Made by a program: the position numbers and the translations under genes. From Gordius sp. MW1 (Eukaryota; Nematomorpha; Gordioida; Gordea; Gordiidae): a stretch of DNA of 64,000 bases. The notes below the pieces were generated by a model that did no database searches, was not told the origin of the DNA, and worked only from the letters and a program-made list of their open reading frames with translations. Below, piece after piece: positions 10,097 through 22,500 of this stretch. The DNA is taken from NCBI GenBank assembly GCA_964036665.1, contig OZ038530.1, positions 16,638,001 to 16,702,000 of the forward strand. Direction: 5' to 3'. The stretch's first letter is position 1, and each line of letters starts with the position of its first letter.

Positions 10097-12801
10097 TCAA
10101 ACATCCCGATTTTGTCCATTAATTAATGGTGATTTTAAGCTTTCAACTTCTTTGTCCATCAAAATTTCCGTTTCGGGGCTGGTTGACAGTTTTGGTTTTG
10201 TGAGAATCTTTTTGGCTAAATTCATTTCAATGTGCCTCACATGGGTGTATGCCATTGAACCAAGCAAAACAATAGTGTTGCTAAACCACCATATGAATGG
10301 CTTTGTCTCCTTATAATAAGCCACCCCTAACACAGTTTGGAAAGCAGCCTTCGCAGTTCCACTTATGTTGTGGGTCAAAGGTGATGTTACCTAAAGAAAA
10401 GATAATTTATTTTTTAAAAAAAAATAAAATAGTCATGTGACTGGGACATAAGTTCTCAAAATTGATGCTAAGGCATGAGAAATGTAGATGCTTAGTGTTT
10501 TTTATTATTGTAAACTTGTTTTAAAGTTTTAACAGAATAATAAATAAATAAATATGTTATAAATGTCCTAAATTTAAATAACAATCAAAATATTTTTAGC
10601 TTATCACCCAAAAATTTATATAATTCAATATAATCAAATTTGTTGTTATCCCCTCTACTAGAGCTGTTAAAGGAACTAGTTCCTGGAACTAGTTCCTTTT
10701 TAAAATGAGGAACTGGAACTGTAACTAGTTCCTTTTTTTCTCAATTTATCACAAAAGGAACTATTTACAAGTTCCTTTTAAGTTCCTTTTGCCAATTTCA
10801 ATTTACATTAAAAATTTTTAAATTAATTTATAATTTAAATATTATTTAGTATTTTATTCACGGTAGTGTTTGTTAAATAAATTTTTCGACTTATGGTAAT
10901 TTATATAAAGTTCATTTCCTTTAATTGGTTTTTAATTTTTATCATATTCCTAGTCCTAAATCTCAACAGGCTGGACAAAGTTTATCAGAAATGGATTTTT
11001 TTTAATTAAAAAATGATAAAAAGAATGAATCAATTGAACGTTTTTTGCTTTCTAATAACCGGAATTTAAGTCTTTTAGACAGTTTTCCCCATTTAAAAAA
11101 CTATTTATTAAATATAATACGCCATTACCACCAAGTGCCCCTGTGGAAAGATTATTTAGCTTGGGCAAAATTTTATTTGGAGACAAGCGAACATGTCTTT
11201 TAGATGACAACTTTGAAAATAACATTTTGTTAAAATCAAATAAACATTTATTACCTGATGATTTTTATAAATTGTAATATATAATATATTGGTTTTACGA
11301 ATGAATAAAAGATGTTTGTACATTTAAAAAAAAATTAAAAAAGGAACTTCAAAGGAACTGAACTGGAACTAGTTCCTTTTTAAAATGGGAACTAGGAACT
11401 GGAACTAGTTCCATTTTAGGCAAAGGAACTGGAACTTGACAAGTTCCTTTTAAAAGGCACTTTTAACAGCTCTACTCTCTACTTTATGATAATCTGATAA
11501 ACTATAATTGTCAGCTTAGCATAGGCGTAGCCAAAATTTGAATTAGAGGGGGGAAATAATAATTTAGGGAGAGGCAAAATGATTATTTTTTACAATTAGG
11601 GGGAGGGGGGCAGCTGCCCCGTCCTGCCTTCGCCTGGCTGTGCCCAAGCAGCTAAATAATTATCTAAATCCACCAAAAATTATAAAAACAGTTTAATGTA
11701 ATTTATTTTAGATAAAATTCAATATCAAAAGGTATATTATAAAATTAAGCATATGAAATATTTTTGGTGCATAAAAAGATGTAAATAATTTATATACTTA
11801 AAAATAAAAATTTTACTTGAATTTGTAAACCAGTAACATATCCTATGGCAAAACCAAATATTCCACTACTTAATATCATACTCCATAGTTTTGTGCTATA
11901 AAGTCCATCAAATGACAAAAAACGAACAAGTTCCCCATTTAAAAGAATTATTGGCATAAATATAATGCAGGCATTAAAATTGTTATAAAAGGTAAGCCTC
12001 CATATACTGTCTTCAACAAGTGGCAAAACTTTTTTAATATATATTGAATATAGGGCCACACTTGCACTAGCCAAAACGCCATATATAACACCAACAAAAG
12101 AAAATGTACCTATATTGAACAATACAATTAAAATGTGTCAAAAATTACCAACGACATTTTCTTGATCTACACCTAACCCAAATCCCGCAATGATAATGGC
12201 ACAACAGCCTACAACTTTATAAGATGTTTTTTGTTTAAGTATGACATAAACAAATGCCTTTATCAAGTAAAGCATATTAAATAATTAACAACAAACTTAC
12301 AACATTAAAAACTGTGGTTAATGATCGCCCAATATAGTAAAAAGATATTCCAACATACTTTAGGCAGAGGTTATTAAATGTGATCATAGACACAAATATC
12401 AAAGATAATGGCAATATCTAATTAAGCTAAATTATTTAAAATTATAATTTTTAATACTCCTTTGCAAATAGAATAATTGATGGGACAAGATGGAATATTT
12501 TTGAACATACTCACATAGTTTGAGAGTATGTTGACAATTACACATAAAACCAAACTTATAATGCACTGAAACCATGTAAATGTAAGAGGTGTATCTAACT
12601 AATATTCGTTTAATAATAACATTTAAAACAAACTTTAAAATTTTGATCACTTAGAAGAAATTTATTTATGAAAACTAAAGATATGGACACAAACCTGCAA
12701 AAAAATATAAATTAAAAATAAATTATTATTTACCAATAGAGTGCCACAACCAAAAATATCTTGAGGGCCACAGCAAATTTTGTATCAGTTTTTGTCAACA
12801 T
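10097..12801 (-). CDS. SLC35C1: GDP-fucose transporter (SLC35C1 / Nac family), complete
   Basis: Golgi antiporter that imports GDP-fucose for fucosylation of glycans. I join seven exons: 12734-12801, 12634-12694, 12458-12598, 12301-12417, 12149-12257, 11817-12109 and 10097-10390. They total 1083 bp (360 residues, close to the vertebrate length of about 364) and keep phase throughout. Family blocks in order are [98 protein letters not shown] and [12 protein letters not shown]. The ATG at 12799-12801 is preceded by an in-frame TAG. Five introns are only 35-43 bp; the sixth (10391-11816) is 1.4 kb because a hAT element and a ggcgtagcc repeat sit in it. No breaks were seen. Confidence 0.93.
10659..11474 (+). 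mobile_element. hAT-type element with transposase tail remnant, in SLC35C1 intron 6
   Basis: The termini are tagagctgttaa and ttaacagctcta, flanked by 8-bp target duplications ccctctac (10651-10658) and ctctctac (11475-11482), 7/8 identical. Both ends are built of reiterated ggaactagttcc words. The interior (about 11105-11275) translates on the plus strand as a hAT C-terminal dimerisation region: [19 protein letters not shown], then [17 protein letters not shown]. The rest of the transposase is missing, so this is an internally deleted, non-autonomous copy. It lies antisense within the intron. Confidence 0.88.
11519..11647. mobile_element. ggcgtagcc dispersed repeat, copy in SLC35C1 intron 6
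   Basis: Begins cataggcgtagccaaaa and contains the gaattagagggggg and ggggcagctgcccc blocks typical of the family. The right end (ggctgtgcccaag) has decayed. Confidence 0.55.
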
Positions 12802-13500
12802 ACCGAGTTGCTACAAAATTTATGACTGTTTATGACTAAGAGGTACATCGATCTTGATATTTACCCAAAATCGACCTAGGCGGTGGTTAGAATAAGTGGA
12901 GTAGGCACGATTGGTTAAGGGGGTGGGGCAAATTTTTTGTGTAAATAATGCTATTAACAAAAGTTTATTAGATTATACACATTAGTCGCTTAGGCAAAAC
13001 TGCCTCAGGGGGGAGGAGTTAGTTTTGTGTCAAAATATTTCGCTTAAACAATAATTTTATTTACATAATCAATATCTTCAGTATTGTGTCTTAAAAGTTA
13101 AAACTACGAATGTTTCATCTATTATTTTATTTTATGCGAGTATTTTATTTTGTTATTTGGGATTCGGCGGGGTGGGTGAGTAATGCTTGGTTTTTTATAA
13201 CTTTTTTTTGTGTATATTTACGAGCGATGTCTATCCACATTCTAAGTTTAAAGATGATGGGAGAGTTTTATAAATTATCGGGAGTAAGATCAAAAGGGGT
13301 AAGTGGTACATTGGCCGCTAGTGCTAAGGTAATAAAACAATGAAAGAGATACGTGGTATAACAATTAATGTATATAGGGAGAGGGGGGACTCGGATAAGT
13401 CGTATACGCATAGACTGCATGGACTGCTCATGTCATATGTTCCATATGCCAAATTGTGTGTAAAATTTGCCACCAATTAACTACCGTCCTATATCATATA
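12802..13500. other. Upstream region of SLC35C1; nothing else recognised
   Basis: It should contain the transporter's promoter, but no clear core element is visible. The plus-strand frame at 13110-13343 is hydrophobic, has no family motif and is probably chance. A segment near 13397-13443 (cgcatagactgcatgg, then ctgctcatg) recurs in diverged form near 14433 and 25011. Confidence 0.35.
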
Positions 13501-13568
13501 ATGTCGTTTTGCGCTGTGCCGTTTTGTTCGAACAGGAGAGGTAAAGACAAACGGTTTTAATTCCATAA
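13501..13568 (+). pseudogene. THAP-domain-like first exon fragment
   Basis: An ATG at 13501 opens MSFCAVPFCSNRRGKDKRF, which fits the start of a THAP zinc finger (initial Met, C-x4-C, Asn-Arg-Arg). A TAA at 13558-13560 interrupts it just before an FHK continuation, and a GTAAGT donor-like site follows at about 13568. The Cys-x(2-4)-Cys half of the C2CH finger is present, but the distal Cys and His are not seen. THAP domains occur in P-element-type transposases and in host genes derived from them. Too short to be certain. Confidence 0.35.
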
Positions 13569-13950
13569 GTAAGTAATATATTACAAGATATATCATATTT
13601 TAAAACAATTTTCCTTTATTGATTATTTTTATTCAAATTATTCACCATAAAAGGGCCAGTTGTAATTTTATAATTTATAATTGACCTTATTTGAGAGGGT
13701 ACATTATATACTTCTTTACTTAATCATTAATTCCCAACTAACAAATTGAGTAAAGATACAATATTTATGTATCGTGATAAATGATTTATTAGGTTAATTT
13801 TAATATCATTACAGTTTTTACATTTTTAATTTTTATGAAATGTGTCAAAAATATCTATTTTAAAATACTGTTGTTGATTTCTAACTAGTTCAATATGTTT
13901 CATTCACCTTTTTAAAATAATTTAATCTACAAAAATGACTATACTCTATA

Positions 13951-14582
13951 TCAGTGATTCTTAACCGGGGGGCCGTGAGAAGTTTGCCGGGGGGCGGCCA
14001 AATTATACAATCTAAATCAATTGAATATATCTATGCAAGGACCTAAATCTGATATTTTTAATATGCATAACAAAATTGAGGCTATGAAAATGAAATTACA
14101 AAGATGGATTCAAAGGATAGATTCAAATATATATGAAATGTTTCCATTCTATTCACAACAAATCACTGATTCAAAATTTCAATTCGAGAAAGATAATGTA
14201 AATTACTTAATTAAATGTCATATTTTAAAATTAATTGATAAATTTGAAAAATATTTCCCTAATGATGAAGGATTACAAAACTCTGGTTTCAAGATCTATA
14301 CAACAATTATAAAAATACCAATTTAGCATCAGATGATGAAGATTCATTATTAGAATTAATAAATGATTGTAATTTAAAATCTCTGTTTAAAACTAAAAGT
14401 TTGCCGCAATTTTGGATACAAATTCGTGCAGAATATACGCGCATAGACTACATAGACCGCTCATCAACGTATAAAATGTGTGTGTTTTTTTCCACCATTT
14501 TGATGATCACATCAATGATTATATAGTATACACGTGGCCCCCCAAATATTTTATAATTTTTTTGCGGCCCCCCATTTTTTTC
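13951..14582 (+). mobile_element. hAT (Charlie/ZBED5-like) transposase fragment, plus orientation, with a piece of a second end
   Basis: Starts cagtgattcttaaccgggg, the classic Charlie-type hAT terminus. A transposase fragment follows in the plus frame at 14021-14326 and beyond: MKLQRWIQRIDSNIYEMFP, FEKDNVNYLIKCHILKLIDK and, after 14330, LPQFWIQIRAEY. At about 14437 it switches to a foreign segment of about 95 bp. From about 14533 the opposite terminus (ggccccccaaatatttt, gcggccccccat) belongs to a second copy running on the minus strand (14533-15240). Both are decayed. Confidence 0.65.
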
Positions 14583-15240
14583 ATAATAATTTATATTTGA
14601 TAAAATATCTATAATACATTGATTTTGTTTCATTTTATTATATAATAAACATAAAACACAACTTTACTATTTCATTATCAATTTAAATAATATAAAAACT
14701 TCATAATTAAACATAAAAAGCATTCATTTATAATAAAAAATTTATGCATTCGAAAATATATTTAATGAGATTTCTGCTGCTGAACATTATCAGCCGATTT
14801 GTTAATTCTTGGTTCAAATGATTGTAATGCTATCCTCATGCAGGAATCTAGTCGCAATCGATTGCGTTTTTTAGTTAGTATATCCACCATAGTTGAGAAG
14901 CCTTTTTCACACAAATATGTACTAGCGAAAGACAGCAAATTTTGCATTGCTGCTGAAAATAATGGAGGATATTCTGCACGAATTTGTATCCAAAATTGCG
15001 GCAAACTTTTAGTTTTAAACAGAGATTTTAAATTAAAATCATTTATTAATTCTAATAATATCTTCATCATCTGATGATAAATTGGTATTTTTATAATTGT
15101 TGTATGGATCTTGAATCCAGAGTTTTGTAATCCTTCATCATTAGGGAAATACTTTTCAAATTTATCAATTAATTTTAAAATATGACATTTAATTATGTAA
15201 TTTACATTTTCTTTCTCGAATTGAAATTTTGAATCAGTGA
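14533..15240 (-). mobile_element. hAT (Charlie/ZBED5-like) transposase 3' half, minus orientation
   Basis: The minus-strand translation carries the hAT C-terminal dimerisation block: NLLSFASTYLCEKGFSTM, then LTKKRNRLRLDSCMRIAL. Upstream is ITDSKFQFEKENVNYIIKC, the counterpart of the plus copy at 14168-14330. It lies head-to-head with that copy, making an imperfect inverted repeat. At 15240 it is cut by the Ty3/gypsy fossil. Confidence 0.75.
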
Positions 15241-18200
15241 TTTTCCCTTCTAGGTTCTTCTCTGGGCGTTTCTGACTGTTTTTGCATTTGTTCCCTTATA
15301 GCACTTGTTCCCGCTTTCCTTTCTGATGATATCCTTTGCGGCCACCCGTTCTCTTGTCCAAGTGTGGTCCAATCCAAGATTTTCCGTTTCCTTACTTGAT
15401 CCACGTGTCGGTGGTGTTTTCTTCCCTGTGCCCATACATCGTAGGACCGACTACCGTGCTTGGCTTTTATCGTGCCTTCTACCCATTGCTTGGTCCTAAA
15501 AACATACGTACCCAAACCAAGTCTCCTACGTTGAACATCCGCGGGTTCCCGGTCTCTACCCATTCTTGTGGTGCGGTTTCCCTCAATCCCTCCCATTCGG
15601 TTCGCATACGCCTTTTTAGCATCACCTCTGCTGGGCTTTTATTGGTTGTGGGGTGATTTGTAGATCTGTAGTTTTCTAAAAATCTACTTAGCCCTACTTC
15701 CGACTCGTTTCTAATAATGGCTTATTTAATTAATCGTACATATCTTTCTGCCAGACCGTTAGACGCAGGATGGTAAGGAGCTGTCCATCGCTGATTAATC
15801 CCTCTCATCTTGCAAAAATTCTGTAATTCCTGCCCTTTAAATTGCGGGCCGTTATCTGATATCTCTACCCATTTCGAGCTATTGTCCACCATCGGTATGA
15901 CTTACCCTTGAGAGGACCCATGATATCGATATGTACTTGAACCCACGGTTTATGGCTAGGTTGACATTCTATCAACGGTGCCTTCTTCGCCGCCGCGGCA
16001 ATGTAATTGCAATTCCGGCACCCTTTTGCTACGCTCAATAAGACATCGTCGAGAGTAGGCCACCATTTATACTGCCCCGCTATGTAATCTTTAGAGTACC
16101 GCTCCTCGCAACTTAGCCGGAATTAATATTCGTCGTCCTTTGTAAAATATTATGCTTTTGGCTTTGTGTAACTTTGGTAGGTGTTTTTCGTAGGAGTGTT
16201 TTAGCCCATACGTGACCATTGTGTTTTGTTTACCTCTAATCCACTCTTTTAATTGTCGCAGCCCCGGGTCGTCCAAGGTGTGTTGTCTTACTACGTCCAA
16301 TGATATAAACGGATTCGTCGAGTCTTCTGGCAATTCCTCGCTAACCTGATACGCGTTTCGTTCGGTTTTCTAGACAAGAAATCTGCCGCGTTTTCGGATC
16401 TCTTGTTGTACACAAACTGGGTCGTGTAGCCTGATACCATGAGCGCCCACCTAGTTAGACGTGGTGACCATTGTTCCTTGCCCCTTTTGCTCTGATCGAA
16501 TATATATACTAGGGGTCTATGATCCGTCATGATTGTAACGCTTCGTCCTTATATATATTCATTGAACTTTTTTAGTCCATAAACCACCGCAAGGGCCTCT
16601 CGTTCGATCGTCGAATACCGGCTTTCGCTATCGTTTAACGCTCTTGAAGCATAGGCCACCACTCTCCAATTCTCCCCTGGTGCTCGTTGCTGTAAGATGG
16701 CCCCAAACCCTGTACCAGAGGCGTCTACGACCAGGCCAGTCTCCCAATCTCCATTAAAGTATTCCAATACGGTTGCTTTAATAAGCGCGGACTTGATGGC
16801 TTTGAATGCGTCTTGTTGTTCTCCATCCCAGTGGTACAACACGTTTTTTTTCATGAGTTTCTGAATCAGATGCACGATTTTGGCGTAGTCCTTAATAAAC
16901 TTTGAAAAATATGCTGTTAACCCCAGGAACGTTTTTATTTCATTTTTGTTTGTTAAATTTTTCCACTGCTTGACCAGTTCGGCTTTATTGTCGTTGATTT
17001 GAATTCCCTTGTTACTTATTACGTATCCCAAAAATGTTACTTCCTTCGCCCACAAGATGTTCTTGGAAATGTTTGGCACGAAACCCCATTTTTTTTTAAC
17101 GTTTCTAGAACTTTGAGTAACCGCTCGTTGTGTATTTCTTCCGTTTCCCCCGCGATTAGTATATCATCGATGTATACCGCTACCCCCTCCATGCCTCCTA
17201 ATATCTGATCCATTGTTTTTTGGAAAATCGCTGCGGCGCAATTTAAGCCAAAAGGCATTCGGTTAACTTTAAATAGGCCCTTGTGCGTGGAGATAGTCAA
17301 TCGTTGGCTCGTTTCTGGACCTAATTCGAGTTGTAAATACGCTTTCCTTAGGTCTAGCTTAGTAAAACAACACGCGTTATCGAGTTTATTTAACAAATCG
17401 TCGATTTTGGGTAAGGGGTACAACAATCCTTGAGCGTATTTGTTTATAATAAACCGGTAATCAATACATAATCGAAGAGTCCCATCGCTTTTTTCACGGG
17501 TACCACTGGACTGGCCCATCTTGAGAAATCGATCGGTTCTATCACCGACCCATTTGTCCAGCTCTTCTTCTACTTCTTTCTTCCACGCCATCGGCACCCT
17601 TCGTGCGGGGATAAATACGGGATCTATGCCCTCTTTTAACGGTACTTCCACCGTTATTCCCTTGACTGCTTTTGAAAATTCGTTTAGCTGGCCCTCCCAT
17701 TGCTTCATCACGTGCCGGATCGCGGACTTGGAATCCTTCGGTCTTTCTACGTAATTTACCGCGAACCGTTTCGCCGCAGCTCTGGAGTTCCAACGAATTC
17801 GTCGACAAATTTCGGGCTCAAATTCTTGGATCCAATCGATCCCACACAACGGCGGCCCAGCTACGTCTGCTATCAATAACGACAGCTGTTTTCTCGTGTC
17901 CCCCATTTGGACATCAGCTTGCACCATGGCTAGGATCTTTATTTCCTCGTGGCCGTACGCGTACACCGTCGGGCTTTGTTGCGTGGGATCTCCTTCGCCC
18001 ATCTTCGCGCCGGTATTATCGATACCGTGGCGCCGGTATCGAAGATGCATTGGAATAATTCGTTATTAATAAATATATCTACAGTTAACACATCTAAAGC
18101 ATGTTTTAACCTGGGAATTCGGACCGGCCCAGGCCACGCTTCTCGTCCCGCCACTACGCTCCACGCCTCTTCGGACCCGTCTTGCAAAGTGCTTAGCCCC

Positions 18201-18900
18201 CCGTTTATCGTCTCGGCCGTTAACGCCAGCTCGCGTAGGCGGTCACATTTTCTGCCAACAGTCTCGCCTGTAAGCTTCTATCGCGCAATCCTATAATGAA
18301 TTGGTCGACGATTCCGTTCTGCAATTCTTCGTTTCCGAAGTTGCAGCTGTTAGCTCTGGCCTTGAGTCTATTAGCGTACGTGTCTATCGTCTCTCCCTGG
18401 CCTTGTCGGACCTTTGAGAATGCATACCTCTTAGCCCTCGCGCATGAATTCCTTTGGAATAATTTTTTTAACCGATTTTTTAGCTTCTTCATATGTAATT
18501 CCTGTCAACTCTTGAGGTCTATAATCCTCTAGTATTAATTGGAATGCCTCCCCATCAAGGCTGGTTAATAATAGAGCTGCTTTTTGCTCATCTGTCTCCG
18601 TCTTATTGTTCCTTAGGAATAGCTCAAATTGTGTTATAAAAGCGTCGATGTTAGCCGTTGTTTTATATTTCTGCATTCCCGCGTAAGCTTATCCTTTACG
18701 TCGCCACTATTACAGTTGGGGATCTTTATTTACTACAGACAGGTTTCGAAGCGATACAATAATAGAAAGTGTGTGAAAACGTGTATATCCAACGTATATA
18801 ATACATTCCGCATATAACCAATTAACGATAATTTGATTGACAACACATCGGTAAATAACATATCCTCTGAGGCACTTCGCACTCCAATTACCTCTCTACA
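15241..18900 (-). mobile_element. Ty3/gypsy LTR retrotransposon fossil
   Basis: Minus-strand order from right to left: gag-like region (about 18431-18690), aspartic protease with an FDTGA active site (about 18130), reverse transcriptase with VYIDDILIAG (17037-17960), RNase H with TDHRPL and FLSRK (16290-16990), zinc-binding and integrase segments (15700-16330), and an integrase tail (15234-15596). This is the gag-pol order of Ty3/gypsy elements. The right part (about 18700-19020) may be its leader or 5' LTR; no second LTR was found, the left end being lost against a hAT copy. Broken in many places; old. Confidence 0.85.
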
Positions 18901-19532
18901 GTAATTATTGTGTAGAGAAGGGGGGAAGGGTGTTGTAAGAATGGGATAAATCGTATATGGTAGAATCGGATTAATCGTATATTGGATAAATTGTATACAC
19001 GACAATGTGTTTGCACATACAAAAAGGAAAATTTGAAAAAGACTCCTTTTAGTTTTTTTGAATATAACAACCAGGCTCATTGTTTAAAATAGGGATGTGC
19101 AGGGGCCTTTCTACCGGTTAAAAATTTATACTTAACTTGGGCCTGTTGGGATTAAACCTCGGCTCAATTTTTTACTTATAACTTTGGATCTCACGAAAAT
19201 ATTCTATTATATTTTGCAGCTTCTTAAGTGCAATTTTTTGGCAATATTAAAATAATCATTTGAATATATGTTGAAAATGTTCCATGATAATCATGTTAAA
19301 TAACACAGGTCTACAAAAATTGACTTTGCTTCCATCCTGCAACCAGACCAATGATTCAAATAGAAAATTTTGCGCTCATCAATAATCTGTTATTTTTTTC
19401 TAAAACTTTTAGGTTTAAAAAAGAGGTTAAAGGTGCAAATAATGCTCATTTAACCCTTTATTGCCACGGTATATCATAATGTTACGAGTTTGAGATATTT
19501 GAATATTTAAAGGTTATTGTGCCATATGATAA
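18901..19532. other. Intergenic stretch between the gypsy fossil and MEAK7
   Basis: AT-rich, no coding signal. The part up to about 19020 may belong to the LTR of the gypsy fossil. The remainder should hold the MEAK7 promoter, but no motif is distinctive. Confidence 0.35.
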
Positions 19533-22500
19533 ATGGGGAATACAGTGAGCGAACAGGGGAAATATTACGACGCCTTAAAGCAATTTAATCCTGAAGAGAA
19601 GGATAACTTAACAAAGTTATGCAATTCATTAATGGCTCAAAATTCTCATATAATTTACGAAAAATACAAAGTATTTATATTTAATTTTAAATAAACCCTT
19701 TATAGCAATTAATAGAAGAATATTTACCCACGAAACTTGCAGAAAGACTTTATAATGAATCATCAAAACTACAGATTTTACCTAAAGAGAAAAAGGTTTT
19801 AAGCGAGGGAGCATTTGTAATTTCTTTGGCTCACATCTTAAAGGGGGACATTTTTCAAAAAAGCCACGTTATTTTTAAATTAGCATCAGACAAAGAGAAG
19901 GTGAATGCAACAGAAATGGTCACAGTATGCATAAACATCTTGCCTTTATATTTTTAGGTTGTTCAAGCATTTTTGAGTGCATATTTATCAATAGTGACAA
20001 AATCCCCTAATATTGCAAGTTGGAAATTATCTGAAAATATTGGATCAGAGCAGAGACTAGCATTATACTTATTAAATGATTTATTTGGACCTGATCATAG
20101 TTATTTTATATTTAAAATTGTAAATAAATTTATTATATAGGCTCAGAAAAAACATTACCGGATAAAGAGTACACTCAGGAGGATATAAACAAATGGTTAC
20201 AATCCTCAGTTTTATCATTTTGCATTATAAATATGGTTTTTAATGTTATATTTCCAATTACATCCATTGATCAAGTAAAAAATAGAACATATTTCTCTCA
20301 ATCTACCTTACTAAATGTTTATCAATTTGATATACTTTTATTTAAATGAGCTAGTATTTAATAATACATTATTAAGGATATATTCTTTATTATGTGAAAA
20401 TTATATGAGTATAGTGCAACCTTTAATTTTTGCTTTTTCAATAAATACACATGAGATGCATCTTAATATTACATATTGGGTATCAATTATGAATTGTTCA
20501 CAGATCTCAAATACTTATCCAATCTTGCCTTATTGTGAAAAATTAGACTGGTCACGTTTTGTCACTATGCTAGATTTGCCATCACTGATATTTTTAAACA
20601 GCAGTATCCCATTAGATTACAGAAATGTATGGAGACTGCTTTATTCCACTGTAACAGACGGTGAAAGTTTCAATCGCCTCCTTAGAAACACGGGTTTTTA
20701 AAAACAACAACATTTTTTAAACTTTTATGCATATTATAATTTTAATCATGGATTATGACGGTTATACAAGTCTAAAACAATATATTATATGTTCCTAATT
20801 TTTTGATTTGTTAAATTTGTATATTTTATTGTTATTTAACTATCAATTTACATGTTAGTAGATATGTGTCAATATAATTTTAAAAAATATTGGATTTTTG
20901 TATAAATTTTTTGGCTGGTAATATTTAAAGATTTGTATGAAGCTTTAAAATATCAAATTCAATGTATAATTTCATTTTTATTTGAATCTTAGTTTATGCT
21001 GGACCATTTTTGATGCTTATACATGAAAAAAATGGCAATATCTTTGGCGGTTTTGCTTCAACATCCCTCATTTTTAAATCAAAATTTCAGGGTAAGTTTA
21101 ATCTACCTTTTGTTGGGCAGAATTATTTTAAACTTTTTAATTTTCATTCGAGTTAGATTTTATTTTAAAATGGCTAGCTTATTCCCTGTATCACAATGTT
21201 TTTGATATTTTTTTAGTTTTTTCAAACCCCTCATTTTTTTGCTGTACCCCAAATTTTAATTAAAACGAATGAAAAAATTGTAATTCTAACAAGTGATTTA
21301 TGCATTTTTTGGCTAAAAATTAAATGATAATTTAGGTAGCACTAGAAGTTTCGTCTTTTCCCTCACGCCCAACATCAGGATATACCACCCCGCGGGTTTT
21401 AATGAAAATTATGTTTACATCAACTGCAACCAGCAAACCTTCCCTAATACCTTAGTCAGTAGTGGTGTTTTTAATTCTATTTGTCGATTACAACTTTGGT
21501 CTGTTTTTTCTTAGTCGACCATTGGGCTTAGTTCAAACGTGATAAACAGACCCGAGGATTTTGGTCCGTTTTTGTTTAGTAAGCCGTTAGTCTTAGTTAA
21601 ACCAAACCCAGGTCTTTTTTACCAAATATTTAACTAATGCTTGATAATTAAAAAAAAATGTATTATAGTAAGTTATCGAGGCTCTGTAGATGTAACTATA
21701 ATCAATAATTTTAAACATATTTGTTACATGTTTTTTATTCTTTTCCTTCTTTAGGCATTTGGCGGTCAGATAAATTATTTTGGATTTTGCGTTGATTCCG
21801 ATATATCCACCGGTCATTCTACCAAATGCCTAACCTACGAAAGTCCCATTCTATCCAAGGCTAAAGATTTTCGCATAGATGCCATAGAAATTTGGGGTGT
21901 GGGCCCGGAGCCTGTTGAGAGAAAGGCGTTTTTGGTACTTGTTTTTATATCGTTAACGTCGCATTCCAATCATTTTTTAATTCCTTAAACCGTTGGGATG
22001 CCAATGATAATTTATCGCATTTCAACTATTTTACGACCGAGATTAAAGAGCGATTAACTAGTAAATTTGTTAAGGGGTTAGGGGCGAGCCGAAAATTTTC
22101 GACCAAACGTTTATGAATTGGAATCGAATCCGATAATAAAAGCCAGAAAACATTTTCATTTAGCTTTTTTAAACTTTATGTATAACTCTTAAATTTGAGA
22201 CCCTTAACTTTACCAAGAGCACAGCCTCAATCCTTATTCGATTGACGTCTAATCAAATTTTCAGCATTTTTTACAAATCCTCACATAACCTCTTCTAACT
22301 TAACCTTCCTTGCATATATCGATTCTTAGATGTTTCAACAAGTAGGTAGATCGAGGGTATAATTTCTAAACTATATTCAAACAAAAAAAAACAAAAAATA
22401 TTTATATTCATTATATTAATTAAAAGGGGCTTAGAGGGAAAAAGCTCGCCACTTTGAAATGAAATCTAACAAATTTCGAAAATAAAAAGTTTAAAATAAT

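Noticed and set aside
13110-13343. Hydrophobic 77-residue plus-strand frame
   Set aside because: Phe/Leu-rich composition expected from T-rich DNA; no motif or conserved neighbour.
21460-21610. Further copy of the tagtgttgtaaaaacggctggg MITE in MEAK7 intron 7
   Set aside because: Words such as ttagtcgacc and accaaaccc are present, but the ends are too decayed to define.
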